NCBI GenBank assembly: GCA_028571685.1
Contig: CM053162.1
Coordinates: forward strand, 4,592,001 to 4,656,000
DNA length: 64,000 nucleotides
Direction: 5' to 3'
Source of the DNA: Heterohyrax brucei
Taxonomy: Eukaryota; Chordata; Mammalia; Hyracoidea; Procaviidae
In this document: positions 32,161 to 43,765 of the stretch, one piece after another
Layout: the number at the start of each line of letters is the position of its first letter
Numbering within the stretch: the stretch's first letter is position 1
Position numbers and translations under genes: made by a program
Notes under the pieces: model-generated
The model's input: only the letters and a program-made list of their open reading frames with translations
Databases searched by the model: none
What the model was told of the DNA's origin: nothing

Positions 32161-32699
32161 CTATCTAAGCCTAGAAAGACACTATTTTCACTGTTTTGGT
32201 TCTTCTTCTGGAAGCTAAGAAGTAAAATTTGTCCCCAGGACAAATTAAGAAGCAAGTAGAGTGAGAGATCCCCCACTCCATTTGTCTGTCAGTTTATCTT
32301 TCTGTGGGGGCTTGCATGTTGTTGTGATTCTGGAAGCTATGCTGCTGATATTCAGGTCACCAGAAGAATCACCCTTGGTGGACAGGTTTCAGCTGAGCTT
32401 CGAGACTAAGACAGACTAGGAAGAAGGACCCAACAGTCTACTTCTGAAAAGAATCAGCCAGTGAAAATCTTGGGAACAGCACCAGAACATTACCAGATAG
32501 AATGCCAGAAAATGAGCTCCCCCTACCCCAGGTTGGAAGACACTCAAAAGATGACTGGGGAAGAGCTGCCTCCTCAAAACAGAGTTGACCTTAATGACAT
32601 GGATGGAGTAAAGTCTTCAAAACTTTCATTTGGTGATGTGGAATTGCTCAAAGTGAGACTAAACCGTTGCAAACATCTGTTAATAATCAGAAAGTGAAA

Positions 32700-34980
32700 A
32701 GTACAAAGTATGAAGCTAAGAAAATTGGAAATCATCAAAAATGAAATGGAATGCATAAACATCAATATTCTAGGCATCTGTGAGCTGAAATGGACTGATA
32801 CTGGCCATTTTGAATCAGACAATCACATGATCTACTATTCCAGGAATGAAACTTGAAGAATGTTGTTACATTCATCATCAAAAAGACCATTTCAAGATAT
32901 GTCCTAAACTACAATGTTGTTAGTGGTAGGATGATTTCCCTATGCCTATAAGGAAGGACAGTTAACACAACTATTATTCAAATTTATGCACAAACCACTA
33001 GGGCCCAAAATGAGGAAAGTGAAGATTTCAACCAGCTTCTGCACTTGAAAATTGATAGACCATGCAATGAGGATACTCTGATAAATACTGATGACTGGAA
33101 GGCAGAAATTGGAAACAAAGAAGAAGGATATGTAGTTAGAAAATGCAGCCTTGGCAACAGACAGAAATGATGCCAGAGACTGCATGATCGGATTTTGCAA
33201 GACCAATAGCTTCCTCCTCGCAAATACCTTTCTTCACCAACATAAATGGTGACTACACATATGGACTTTTCCAGACAGAACACACAGGGATCAAACTGAC
33301 AACATTTGTGGAAAGAAACAATAGAAAAATCTCAATATCAGAAGTGAGAACAAGACCAGGTACTGACTGCAACACAAAACATCAATTGCTCGTATGCAAA
33401 GTCAAACTGAAGCAGAAGAAAATTAGAACAAGCACATGAGAGCCAAAGTACAACCTTAAGTGTATCCCACATGAGTTTGGAGACCATTTCAAGAACAGAT
33501 TAGATGTGTTGAACACTAAGGTCCAAAGACCAGATGAGATGTGGAATGACATCAAAGACATAATCCATAAAGAAAGCAAGAGGTCACTAAAAAAGACAGA
33601 AAAGACCAAACTGGATGTCAAAAGAGACTCTGAAGTTTGTTCTTGAACATCAAGTAGCTAAATCAAAATGAAGGAATAATGAAGTAAAAGAACTGAACAG
33701 AAGTTTTCAAAGAGCAGCTGAAGAAGATAAAGTAAAGTATTATAATAATATGCACAAACAGTTAGAGATACAAAACCAAAAGGGATGAACAGACTCTGCG
33801 TTTCTCAAGCTGAAGGAAATGAAGAAAAATTTCAAGCTTCAAGTTACAATAGTGAATGATTTTACCAAAAAATCCACTGCTATCGAGTCAATTCCTACTC
33901 ATAGCAACTCTATATGCCAGAGTAGAACTGCCCCGTAGAGCTTCCTGGAAGGAGTCTACATGGAAAATATTAAACTACTCAGGAAGCATCAAAAGAAGAT
34001 GGAAGGAATACACACAATTATTATACCAGAAAGAATTGACCAGTGTTAAGCCATTTAAAGAGAAAACATATGGTCAGGAACCAATAATATTGAAAGAAGA
34101 ATTCAAAACTGTACTGGAGGCAGTGGCAAAAAACAAGGCTTCAGAAACTGATGGAATGTCAATTGAGATGTTTCAGAAAACAGATACAGCACTGGAAGTG
34201 CTCACTTATCTATGCCAAGAAATTTAGAGGACAGCAACCTGGCCAATTGACTGGAAGCGATCCATATTTGTACCTATTCCCGAAAAAGGTGATCCAACCA
34301 AATGTGGAAATTACAGAACAATGTCATTAATATCACATGCAAGTAAACTTTTGCTCAAGATCATTCAAAAGCAACTACAACAGTATATTGACAGGAAACT
34401 GCCAAAATGCAAGCTGGATTTGGAAGGTGATGTAGAACCAGGGATATCACTGCTGATGTCAGATGGATCTTGGCTGGAAGTAGAGACTACCAGAAAAATG
34501 TTTGTCTTTCAGTGAGTATGCAAAGGCATTCGACTCTGTGGTTCACAACAAATTGTGCCTAACATTGCAGAGAATAGGAATTCCAGAACACTTAATTGTG
34601 CTTATAAAGAATCTGTATGTGGAGCAAGAAACAGTTATGCAACCAGCACAGACTTCATGGTTTAAAGTCAGGAAAGGTGTCCATCAAGGTTGTATCCTTT
34701 CATCATACCTTTTCAATTTGTATTCTGAGTAAAAAATCCGAGAAGCCGGACTGTATGAAAAAGGAGGCATCAGGATTGGAGAAAGACTTGCTAGCAACGT
34801 GCATCAGGCAGATGATGCAGTCTTGCTTGCTGAAAGTGAAGAGAATTTGAAACACTTACTGATGAAGATCAAAAACCACAGCCTTCATTATGGATTGCAT
34901 CTCATCATCAGGAAAACAAATTCATAACTGGACCAGTAAGAGACATCATGATAAGTGTAGAACTGAAGTTGTTAAGGGAT
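32700..34980 (+). pseudogene. RTE endonuclease/reverse transcriptase pseudogene
   Basis: Readable pieces: 'NEMECINI' near 32740 and 'GICELKWT' near 32780 of the apurinic-type endonuclease; then RT text 'LKEEFKTVLEAVAKNKASETDG' split over 34090-34160, 'EYAKAFDSVVHNKLCL' at about 34508-34555, 'KVRKGVHQGCILSSYLFNLY' at 34664-34725. The box expected to read Y-A-D-D reads Q-A-D-D near 34808-34820, keeping both aspartates. Frame changes at several points, in-frame stops and the SINE insertion make it non-functional. Confidence 0.85.
33866..33951 (-). mobile_element. AfroSINE fragment inside the RTE frame
   Basis: Antisense: 'aaaatccactgctatcgagt', 'caattcctactcatagcaac', 'gagtagaactgccccgtaga'. 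Only the 3' half of the SINE is present. Flanks GATTTTAC and GAGTCTAC may be a worn target duplication (6 of 8). Confidence 0.85.
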
Positions 34981-35240
34981 CGATCACTGGAGAAGGACTT
35001 CATGCTTGGTAGAGTGGATGGTCAGTGAAAAAGAAGAAGATCCTCAACAAGATGGACGGATGCAGTGGCTGTGATGATGGGCTTAAGCCTAAAAATGATT
35101 GTGGGTATGATGTAGGACCCCAAAACGATTTATTCTGTTGTGCATAGAATCGATATGAATCTGAACCAACTTGACAGCATGTAACAACAACGATAACAAC
35201 AGGATAAGAGGTTGACCCTGTCAGGAAAAATTGAAGAAGA

Positions 35241-38200
35241 AAATACAACAACACACCAAGAAAATAATCCATCATGACCAAGTGGGATTCATACCAGGGA
35301 TGCAAGGCTGGTTCAACATCAGAAAAACAATTAATAGGATTAACCACATAAATAACACAAAAGACAAGAATCATCTGGTTTTGTCTATTGATGCAGAAAG
35401 GCATTTGATAAAGTCCAACACCCACTCATGCTAAAAACTCTTAGCAAAATAGGCATAGATGGAAAATTCCTCAGCACAATAAGGGCCATTTATACAAAGC
35501 CAATTGCCCACATCATTCTGAATGGAGACAGAAAGACTTTCCCTTGAGATCAGGAACTAGACAAGGATGACCACTCTCACCTCTCCTATTCAACATTGTA
35601 CTAGAAGTTCTAGCCGGAGCAATTAGACAAGACCAAGAAATAAAGGACATCCGCATCGGCAAAGAAGAAGTTAAAATCTCCCAGTTTGCAGATGATATGA
35701 TTGTATATGCAGAGAATCTCAAGGAATCTATAAGTAAACTACTAAAACTGATAGAAGAGTTCAGCAAAGTCTCAGGATACAAGATAAACATAAGTAAATC
35801 AGTAGGATTCCTTTATACCAACAATGAGACTGTTAAGGAAGAAATGATCAAATCAATACCATTTATGACAGCCCCTAAGAAGATAAAGTACCTAGGAATT
35901 AATCTAACCAGAGAAATAATGAACCTTTACAAAGAGAACTACAAGCCCTTACTACAAGAAACTAAGAGCGACTTAGGTAAATGGAGAAACCTACCCTGCT
36001 CATGGATGGGAAGACTTAACATTGTGAAAATGTCTATTTTACCCAAAGCAATCTGGTTGTATAACACAATCTCAATACAAGTTCCAGCATCATTTTTTAA
36101 TGAGATGGAGAAACAAATCACCAATTTTGTTTGGAAAGGGAAGACGCTCCAGATAAGTAAAGTAATACTAAAGAAGAAGAACACACTGGGAGGCCTTTCA
36201 TTACCCAACCTTAGAACATACTACACTGCCACAGTGGTCAAAACAGCCTGGTACTGGTACAAGAACAGACAGATCAATCAATGAAACAGAATTGAGACCC
36301 CAGAGATGACACCACCTGCCTATGAACAGCTGATATTCAACAAAGCCCCTAAGACATTAAACTGGGGTAAAAATAGTATCTTCAACAAATGGTGCTGGCA
36401 AAATTGGATATCCATCTGCAATACACTGAATCAAGATCCATATCTTACACCTTATACAGAAACCAACTCCAACTGGATAAAAGACCTAAATATCAAACCT
36501 AAAACGATAAAGCTCATCCAAGAAAAGATAGGAACAACAACAGAAGTTTTAATATACAATGTGGACAAACTCCAAAATCTGTCAAACAATCCACAATCAA
36601 CAGAAGGGAAAATAGATAAATGGGAACTGTTAAGAATCAAACACTTTTGCTCATCCAAAGACTTTATTAATAGAATTAAAAGAACACCCACAGAATGGGA
36701 AAAAATATTTGGCAACTCTATGTCAGACCGACGCCTGATCTCTGTAATCTATAAGATACTACAAAATATCAATAATAAGAAGATAAATCATCCAACTAAG
36801 CAATGGGCAAAGGAGATGGACAGACATTTCACTAAAGAGGAGATCCAGGAAGCCAAAAAACACATGTGGTCATGTTCACAATCTTTAGTTATTAAAGAAA
36901 TTCAAATCAAGACTACAATGAGATACCATCTCACCCCAACAAGACTGGACATCTTCCAAAAACCACAAAACAACAAATGCTGGAGAGGCTGTGGAGAAAG
37001 TGGCACTCTCCTACACTGTTGGTGGGGTCACAAATGGTCCAGCTTCTTTGGAAAGCAATCTGGTGCTTCCTTAAAAAATGGATATTGATATACCATTTGA
37101 CCCAGTAATTCCACTACTTACAAGGCCTTTCACACCAATGGACACATGCATAAGAATGTTTATCACAGCACATTCCATGATAGCAAAAAGATGGAATCAA
37201 CCTAGATGTCCAGCAACAGAAAAATGGATAGGTAAACTACGGTACATATACTCAATGGAGCACTACACAATGATAAAGAATAACAATGATTCCAGGAAAC
37301 ATCTCCTAACCTGGTTTCAACTGGAAGACATTATGTTGAGTGAAAGTAGTCAGCGACAAAAGGACAAATATTATATGAGACCTCTATGATAAGATCTCAA
37401 AAACCGACTTGTGTATAGAAGAAAAGACTCTTTGACAGCTGTAAGGGAGAGGAGGGAGGGAGCTTGAGGGGGGGTGTTTAGATTAGATAGTTGCTAGAAA
37501 TCTGGTTGGGAGAAATCGGTGATAACACACATTAGAAACAAGAACAACACTAAGTGGACTTCAGCATAACTTGAATACTCCTTCCATCTTAACCCAATAT
37601 TGCAAGGACAGAGTAGCTGGGGCAGGGGGCAGGGGACTATGCTCTTAGGCAAAATCAAGGCCAGTTAGCACAACTAGCGTTTTGCTAAGAGGACTCTCTG
37701 CACCCCACATTCGTGAGTGGTGTCTGGGGTCTTAAAAGCTGCCAAGCTGCCATCTGAGGACACAGCAAATGGTCCCAACTCAGCAGGAACGTATGCTCAC
37801 CGAGAACCAAAATGACATGGGGTAAAGACAACCCAGAAGATAGAGAGACCCACACGAGTGGGTGCCTATATCGACTTGGGACTGGAAGAATCGGATGGTG
37901 CCCGGTCGCCACAATGGAGCTCACTAGGTTGAGTCTCACTGGCAACACATGAATAAAAAAGGGTGCATCCTGAGATCTCCACTAAAATACCTGATTTGAT
38001 GGTCCAGGGGGTTCAGGGTTCCTCTGAGAGCATGGCCCCCAGCCCTGATACTGCCCTTACCCATAAATCATAATGAAGGTCCACTCTTTGAATACAAATG
38101 AATTGGACTTGGCAATGTAAAGTGACCATATATTGGATGCACTTTATGGTTCTATACATCTATAGGATATCATCTTGCTGACCTCTGGCTGGAGGAAGGA

Positions 38201-38380
38201 AAGTGGGTGAAGAGGAGGGGAAAGGAGGCTGTTGGGAGGATGAGACATGTATGGAGGAGAGAGGAATAGTGTGCTGTCACCAGACAGGGAAAGCAGTGGA
38301 AGTTGCGTATAGTTGGGCGTGTAAATTTATACGGGAATGTACATTTTCACCCAATCATACTAAATAAAAAAAAAAAAAAA
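35241..38380 (+). mobile_element. 5'-truncated L1 LINE, best preserved in the window
   Basis: Starts inside ORF2 upstream of the reverse transcriptase active site and runs through ORF2, a ~990-base 3' UTR ('gggtcttaaaagctgccaag', 'aggatatcatcttgctgacc') and an A tail at 38364-38380. TGAAGAAGA at 35232-35240 and TGAAAAAGA at 38381-38389 look like the target-site duplication (8 of 9). Long in-frame stretches and a preserved F-A-D-D box make it the youngest-looking LINE here. Confidence 0.93.
35571..37389 (+). pseudogene. L1 ORF2 C-terminal half, lightly broken
   Basis: One frame runs from 35571 to 37088, interrupted only by TGA at 36282-36284 where L1 proteins usually have tryptophan (after R-Q-I-N-Q). 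Another TGA at 35568-35570 closes it upstream, after S-G-T-R-Q-G. The reverse transcriptase box F-A-D-D-M lies at 35686-35699. The C-terminal part has '[16 protein letters not shown]' (cysteine-rich region) near 36985-37032. A frameshift at about 37080 moves the last 100 residues to another frame, ending at 37389 with 'YYMRPL'. Only two nonsense codons and one frameshift over 1.8 kb indicate a recent death. Confidence 0.88.
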
Positions 38381-38390
38381 TGAAAAAGAA

Positions 38391-38533
38391 GCAAAGGGTC
38401 AGGATAACATGAAATTATAGCCATTATCAATTTTTACGCCTTGTGTATTCTCAGATGGTCACAAGAGAGATCCTACATTGAAGTTCACAGTTCCTGGGAA
38501 GAATCCTCTCTTAGGGGGTATTTTGGACAACAC
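38391..38533. other. short unique spacer
   Basis: About 140 bases between L1 and the second mariner fragment, nothing recognised. Confidence 0.4.
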
Positions 38534-39140
38534 AACAATATTATTAAGCTCGTCGACTCATACTAGAAAAAGTACTATATACTTCTGCTGAAATCACTAT
38601 GGTCACCTTTGAAGTACTCTCCTTAGAAAGCTTTGCACTGATGCCGGCATCTAATCAACCCTTCAAAGCAATTTTAGAACTCTTTTTCTGTAATGACCAT
38701 CAGAGCTGTGTTGTTTTACCCTTGATGTCCTGAATATCATCAAACTGTCTTATTTTCAACATTTCCTTTATCTTTGAATAAAGAAAAAAGTCATTGGGGG
38801 CCAGATCAAGTGAGGAGGGAGGGTGTTCCAATACAGTTATTTGTTTACTAGCTAAAAAGTCCCTCACAGGCAGTGCTGTGTGAGCTGGTTCATTGCAGTG
38901 ATGCAAGAACAGTGAGTTGCTGGCAGAAATTCAGTTGCTTTCAGCTAACTTCTTCATGTAGCCTTTTCAGGACTTCTAAATAGTAGTAAACTTGGTTAAT
39001 TGTTTGTCCAGTTGGTGCAAATTCATAATGAACAATTCTTCAGATATCAGAAAAGGTTAACAACCTTGTTTTGACTCTTGATTTGGACTGACAGAATTTT
39101 TTTGTTCATGGAGAACTGGCTGACTGCTGTTGTGCAATTA
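38534..39140 (-). mobile_element. mariner-family transposon, 3' half
   Basis: Aligns by eye with 29413-29922 plus 30211-30270 of the first copy: shared 'gactcatactagaaaaagta', 'atcactatggtcacctttga', 'cttgatttggactgacagaa'. The end near 38534 corresponds to the transposon terminus but the TGACAATTAAG repeat is worn ('acaatattattaag'). The transposase N-terminal half and the other terminus are missing. Confidence 0.88.
38700..38906 (-). pseudogene. mariner transposase C-terminal fragment
   Basis: A 68-residue open stretch containing 'AHTALPVRDFLASKQITVLE' and 'SLDLAPNDFFLYSKIKEML', diagnostic of the DD34D mariner catalytic core end. The last catalytic aspartate (in A-P-N-D-F-F) is present, but the second one is replaced: the motif expected as H-D-N reads H-C-N near the start of the fragment. 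The N-terminal domains are absent. This inactivating change differs from those of the copy at 29413-30954 (lysine and threonine). Confidence 0.88.
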
Positions 39141-39615
39141 AAAATTATATTATAGGCTGAATGTATCAATTGCATTCTGTTTTACTTATTTGCCCAAGCC
39201 CTCCTGCAACAGCAGAACAAAGAAACAAGAATATGGATTAGAATTGAAGTACAGCAGTGACTTAATTACTCTGAAATCCAGGAATACATATCACAAGTTT
39301 CCTGCTAACTACATCGTGTCTAGATCCTGAAGCTCTCCTTGAAGAGTAGCAGAGAGAACAAAGCAATTTTAGACACTCTCACACCTGCCTTCTTCACGGA
39401 GGGCCAAGTTCTTTTCATTTTTCAAGTGCGAGGATTGGAGTAAGAATGAATGTAAAGTGACTTCTCGACCAGTGCTAGAAGGTAGGCAGGGGACCCTGCT
39501 CTGGCTATCCTGAATTAGTGCAAGCAGTGGTAGAGCAAGAGGACATGGCAAATTTCCAGAACTGGGATTTGGCAGAGAAAGTAGAAAAATCCAGGCCACA
39601 TTTGAACTCAAGTGT
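39141..39615. other. single-copy DNA, no gene seen
   Basis: An 80-codon minus-strand frame at 39369-39611 has no domain. Nothing else seen. Confidence 0.4.
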
Positions 39616-39624
39616 CCTTAAATG

Positions 39625-39774
39625 CCCTGGTGGTGTGGTTAAGTGCTACATCTGCTAGCCGAACGTTCTGCAGTTCGAATCAGCCGGGCGCTCCTTGGAA
39701 ATTCTATGAGGCAGTTCTACTCTAACCTGTAGGGTTGTTATGTGTCAGAATCAACTCAAGAGCAGTGGCTTTGC
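39625..39774 (+). mobile_element. AfroSINE, short form, with perfect target-site duplication
   Basis: 'ccctggtggtgtggttaagt' (head), 'gcagttcgaatcagccgggc' (B-box region), 'gtagggttgttatgtgtcag', 'aatcaactcaagagcagtgg'. Flanked by CCTTAAATG at 39616-39624 and again at 39775-39783. Confidence 0.96.
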
Positions 39775-39783
39775 CCTTAAATG

Positions 39784-40640
39784 TGACTGGAAGAAAACTA
39801 GACTCTCACCAGTCAGTGAGATGATTCGTTTGATATACTCTCAAGCTGTCTGCGATTTCTAAATAGCCAGAAGACCACCAGAAAAAAGACACCGGTCGCT
39901 AATAGTGAGTGCTCCATAAGAGTCACTTCTCCCTAATCATAGCTTGAACATCCAAAATGCCCTAAGTGATTAGCACGTATGAAATATCTTTTATTGCTAA
40001 AAAAGAAAGCAGACAGCACGCAAGAACAAATTCAGATCCACTTTTGGGCTTGTCCATCCTATGACTAGAATAAACTATTAGCAGGGAGATGATGACTCTT
40101 TTATACATAACACGCTTTAAACCATAAGTGAAGAACTCAAAGAGAACAGTTCACAGAGCCTGTCCCCTAACTTGTGGAAGCTATCTCAGTGGAGATGCAA
40201 GCTTTTCTACATATGCCTCCACTTGGCACCATCGGGGAGGGACTTGGAAGGGGCCTAATTTCAGCCTGTCTCCCATAACTAGGTAGACCATAGTTAGATG
40301 GGCTAAAATTCTCTGCTACACATTCTTTCACCTAGCACTGCAGCCAAAGGATCTCTGAAATCCATTTCCCAGTCATTTTTATGTCCTAAAACCTGCATGG
40401 TTTGCTACACGGGGTACAATGTAAATATTCTTTGCTAGACAACCTGAGAAGAGGGGTAGTGGTTTGTCTCCCGTTGTCAAGTGATTTGCTGGTGACTGCC
40501 AACAAATTTGCACACATTTAAGTGCTACCCCACTGTTGTAGAGAAACAGAAGCACCTTGATTGCTTGAGAAATTCAACAACTGTTTTCAGAAAACAGAGA
40601 TAAAAGGTGAAACTAAATTTTTTTGTCCCGTATTCCTTCA
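39784..40640. other. single-copy DNA, no gene seen
   Basis: No repeat or gene recognised across about 850 bases. Confidence 0.4.
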
Positions 40641-40642
40641 TT

Positions 40643-40700
40643 AGGAGGAGGTTAAGTGCTCAGCTGTTAACCAAAAGATTGGCAGTTCAAATTCACCAGC
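40643..40700 (+). mobile_element. AfroSINE head fragment
   Basis: 'gaggttaagtgctcagctgt' and 'taaccaaaagattggcagtt', 'caaattcaccag': the tRNA-like 5' part with A- and B-box regions, lacking the body and tail. The opposite of the usual 5' truncation, so probably a copy broken by later deletion. Confidence 0.8.
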
Positions 40701-40854
40701 CTGAGAGAGGAGGGAGTGAGAGGTTAGAAAGAGCAAAGTGTAGGCATCCGATCCCACTTTCTTCTGTTAAGCAGAGCAAACATTCTCAATGGTAACACGG
40801 AGGACTGAATTAGTGAAGAAATATTTCCCCACAACATTCAATAGCGGCCTAGTT

Positions 40855-41045
40855 CCGCGGTAATGTCTTTACATGCATCGCTCGGTTTAATCCTTACAAC
40901 AATCTTATAAAATATTTGTTAACATCCATATTTTACAATTGAGGAAACTAACACATGTAGGGTAAACCATACCCACGGCTCGTATGTAGAATGTAATATC
41001 TAAACTCGAGTCTTCTGTCTGCAGAACTGTTTACTTAGTCACTGA
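40855..41045. mobile_element. MIR fragment
   Basis: 'tttaatccttacaacaatct', 'catattttacaattgaggaa', 'aactaacacatgtagggtaa', 'ctcgagtcttctgtctgcag' follow the antisense MIR order. Confidence 0.65.
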
Positions 41046-41132
41046 TATGCCACCCATTTTCGAGCATATTGCTCCTTGATAACCTAGTGAGGAAAGAACT
41101 ACAGACTGAGCACGCACATGCTGGGTTGTGAT

Positions 41133-41155
41133 AGCCAAGCCAAGTGCCGTGATGG
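41133..41155 (-). mobile_element. SINE stub with TTGGC tail, minimal
   Basis: 'agccaagccaagtgccgtga' is the antisense of the TTGGC-tailed 3' end. Barely 20 bases remain, so a chance match is possible. Confidence 0.4.
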
Positions 41156-41935
41156 AAACGCAGTAATCCAGTGAGAGTGCCTCTATGCAGGAGTCATCTA
41201 GTGCAAAATGCCCTTTTGCCTTTACGGTTCTATCTCAGGCTAGTCCTGAGTCACCAAAATATTGTTAACAACTCCTCATTCAGGAATTTGATAAGATATA
41301 TTTCTTTAACGTTCTTATTAGTTTCCTCTGCCTCTTTAGAACATCTCTGTACAAGGAGATGAAAGTTACCTGTTTTTTAGTCAGCTATCCATTAGCATAA
41401 AGAACTTCTCAAAATACTCATTTTAATTTCCTTCTAACAGCAGCTGTTCTATTCCTTTGATCCTAGAGCTCTGGAGCCCAGGTAGTCACCAGCTAAAGCA
41501 ACCCTCTGAAACTATTGGATTTGTTGGCTTGATTTTAACAGGTTGATTTCTTTAACACTGGAGTTTTGTGTTCATGGGAATAAATTCCTTTTGTGTAGAA
41601 TGAGTCCTGAGAAAGCAGTAGAAAAATACCTCAGCATGTGCCAGAGAGACACCAACCTGCCATCCCAACCTAGGATGGCAATATTACTAGCAATGACAGT
41701 CCACTAATTTAGCCAGGAGGGGCTGTGTCAATACAACAGACAGACACTCTCCAAGGCAATACCACACAGGGTTTCTATGGTTTTTCTTTGTGTGTCTGTG
41801 TTAATTAAATAGCTCTTTTCAGATGTTTATAACTCATGGCATCAGATCTGGTCATTTTATGTAGCACTAGTAGGATCTTCCTAGAGGTGCCTCTAGCCTT
41901 AACTCTCTCTGGACTTTTCAACTAAGACATTCTGA
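41156..41935. other. single-copy DNA, no gene seen
   Basis: Nothing recognised. Confidence 0.4.
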
Positions 41936-41939
41936 TCAT

Positions 41940-42200
41940 AGAAGCCACAGTTCACGGTAGAATTAGCACCACTTTTCAAGTTAAGCAGACTGGGAGATAC
42001 TGCTAACTCTACCACTTACTAGCTGTTAGAAATCAGAAAATTGCCCTAATTGTCATTCTGATCTCAAATTCCTTCTCCACAATATTAGAATAGTACTTTC
42101 TTTTCAGCAGTGTTAGGCAGATTAAATGAGGTAATAGAGCCTGGTTTTAGCAGGGTACCTCATAGTTTCATTAAGTACCATAGAAATCATTTATCCAGTT
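41940..42200 (+). mobile_element. MIR SINE, diverged
   Basis: 'agactgggagatactgctaa', 'ctctaccacttactagctgt', 'caaattccttctccacaata', 'gcagattaaatgaggtaata', 'cattaagtaccatagaaat' match the MIR layout. Confidence 0.65.
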
Positions 42201-42439
42201 GCTAACATATCACTCATCACAATTTAGGGGTATGACTTTGATCTCCACAAGAACTACAGATATTCTTCATCCTCTCACCAATCTGACTGGATCTCATGTT
42301 TCAAACTTAGGCCATGGGTCACATTAATTTTAAAGCCATTTCCGAGTCTGTCCTTACCTTGATCTCTTTCTCTCTCACCTTGAATTACCCCAATAAAATC
42401 TAACAGTACTCATTATACATCATTACACTATGTCTTCCA
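42201..42439. other. single-copy DNA
   Basis: Nothing recognised. Confidence 0.35.
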
Positions 42440-43132
42440 AGGATCTTTTCCCCCAATATGCTAATAATTTTTAGTTTCTGTTTATTCGCTTATTTCATAA
42501 AATGAGATCATAGAGGATTTGTCCTTTCACAGTTGACTTATTTCATTCAGCGTAATGTATCCAAGGTTCTTCTATTTTGTGGCGTGCATCCAGTCTTCAT
42601 TTCTCCTTATGGTTGTGAGGTATCCCATTGTATATATATACTACGTGTCGTCGATCCATTCGTCTGTTGATGGCCATTCAAGTTGTTTCCGCCTTTTGTC
42701 TATTGTGAAAACTACTGCAATGAATAAGGATCCGCAGATTTTTGTTTGTGTTTCTGCTTTCACTTCCGGGCGTTTACCTAGGATTGAGATTGCTGGGTCA
42801 TATAGTAGTTTGGGGTTCAATTTGTTGAACTGCCAGACTGTTTTGTACAGTGGCTGTACCATTTTACTTTCCCATCAGCAGTGGATGAGGATTTCAGCTT
42901 CTGAGCAGCCTAGCCAATGCCTATTGTTTGTTGGTATATATGTATATATATATATATCATTGCCATTCTGAGATTTTGATTTGCATACATCTAACAACAA
43001 TGGCTAATGAGATTGTGTATATTTTCATATGCTGATTAAACATTTGAATATCCTCTTTGATAAAATGTCTGCTCAAGCTCTTTTCCCATTTTTCGATTAG
43101 GTTTTTGTTGATGTTGTTCAACTATAGAAGTT
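42440..43132 (-). mobile_element. L1 LINE fragment, ORF2 C-terminal part
   Basis: Antisense L1: 'aaatgagatcatagaggatt', 'tatttcattcagcgtaatgt', 'tggttgtgaggtatcccatt', 'tgaataaggatccgcagatt', 'attgctgggtcatatagtag', 'aaactactgcaatgaataag'. The minus strand encodes decayed text such as 'TDEWIDDT'. No 3' UTR or A tail is attached. An AT microsatellite lies at about 42926-42957. Confidence 0.85.
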
Positions 43133-43164
43133 AATTACTGAATTTTTACACTCTATGTAATCTT

Positions 43165-43300
43165 TGGTGTCCTAGTAATAAAGTGCTACAGCCACTGATC
43201 AAAAGGTTGACAGTTCAAATCCACCCTATGGTGCAGTTCTGCTCTATCCTCATGTAGAGTCACTATGCATCAGAATTGATGGCAGTTGGTTTATTTAATT
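43165..43300 (+). mobile_element. AfroSINE, short form, diverged
   Basis: 'ggtgtcctagtaataaagtg', 'ctacagccactgatcaaaag', 'gacagttcaaatccacccta', 'catcagaattgatggcagtt', tail of T/G and poly-T. Confidence 0.88.
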
Positions 43301-43369
43301 TTTTTACAGAACCAAGAATAATGTTTTGTGTATGGAAATAAAAACAATAAAGATGCAAACAGCAACTGA

Positions 43370-43745
43370 TACTCATATGGATCTTCAGTGTGCCAAGTGC
43401 CCTTTTATATATTTTACATATATTAGGTCATGTAATCTGCATAGCCCCTATAAGGTCCCCATTTCCTTAGAAAGTAACAGAGACCCTATAAGAAAGAGAA
43501 GTGACCCATAGGGCTTCCAAGGCATCCAGATCTTTATGGAAGGAGACTGTCCCATCTTTCTCCCATGGAGCAGCTAGTAGGTTTGAATTACTGTCTTCTT
43601 AGTTAGCAGCCTTTAACCACTGCAACACACTGCTGGGTAGCCACTATATTTTGCAGATGAGAAATTTGGGGTGGGAAAAAAAATTCAGTAACTTTCCCCA
43701 AAATACCCAGCTAATACTGTGTTGAGGTAGAATTCAAAACCAGGC
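43370..43745. mobile_element. MIR interrupted by an AfroSINE
   Basis: Antisense MIR begins 'gatcttcagtgtgccaagtg' and 'cataccccta'-like text to about 43500, and resumes at about 43650 with 'attttgcagatgagaaattt', 'cccagctaatactgtgttga'. The interval holds a SINE (next entry). Confidence 0.65.
43505..43640 (-). mobile_element. AfroSINE, long form, inside MIR
   Basis: Antisense: 'cccatagggcttccaaggca', 'agatctttatggaaggagac' (long-form insert), 'catggagcagctagtaggtt', 'agcctttaaccactgcaaca'. Its 3' end is missing. Confidence 0.85.
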
Positions 43746-43765
43746 AGGCTTAGTAAATGAATATG

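Larger units (their letters stand above)
32290..35198 (+). mobile_element. RTE1-type LINE, nearly full 5' to 3' but internally deleted
   Basis: From 'gtctgtcagtttatctttct' (5' UTR) to the terminal 'agcatgtaacaacaacgata' and 'acaac'. The single RTE open reading frame would span endonuclease (about 32690-33450) and reverse transcriptase (about 34080-34900). A jump at about 34983 joins 'gttaagggatcgatcactgg' to 'agaaggacttcatgcttgg', losing a block that is partly present in the copy at 15466. A SINE fragment sits in the frame at 33866-33951. The family supplies the machinery believed to mobilise AfroSINEs. Confidence 0.92.

Noticed and set aside
35000..35425. 141-codon minus-strand frame
   Set aside because: Antisense shadow of RTE and L1 sequence.
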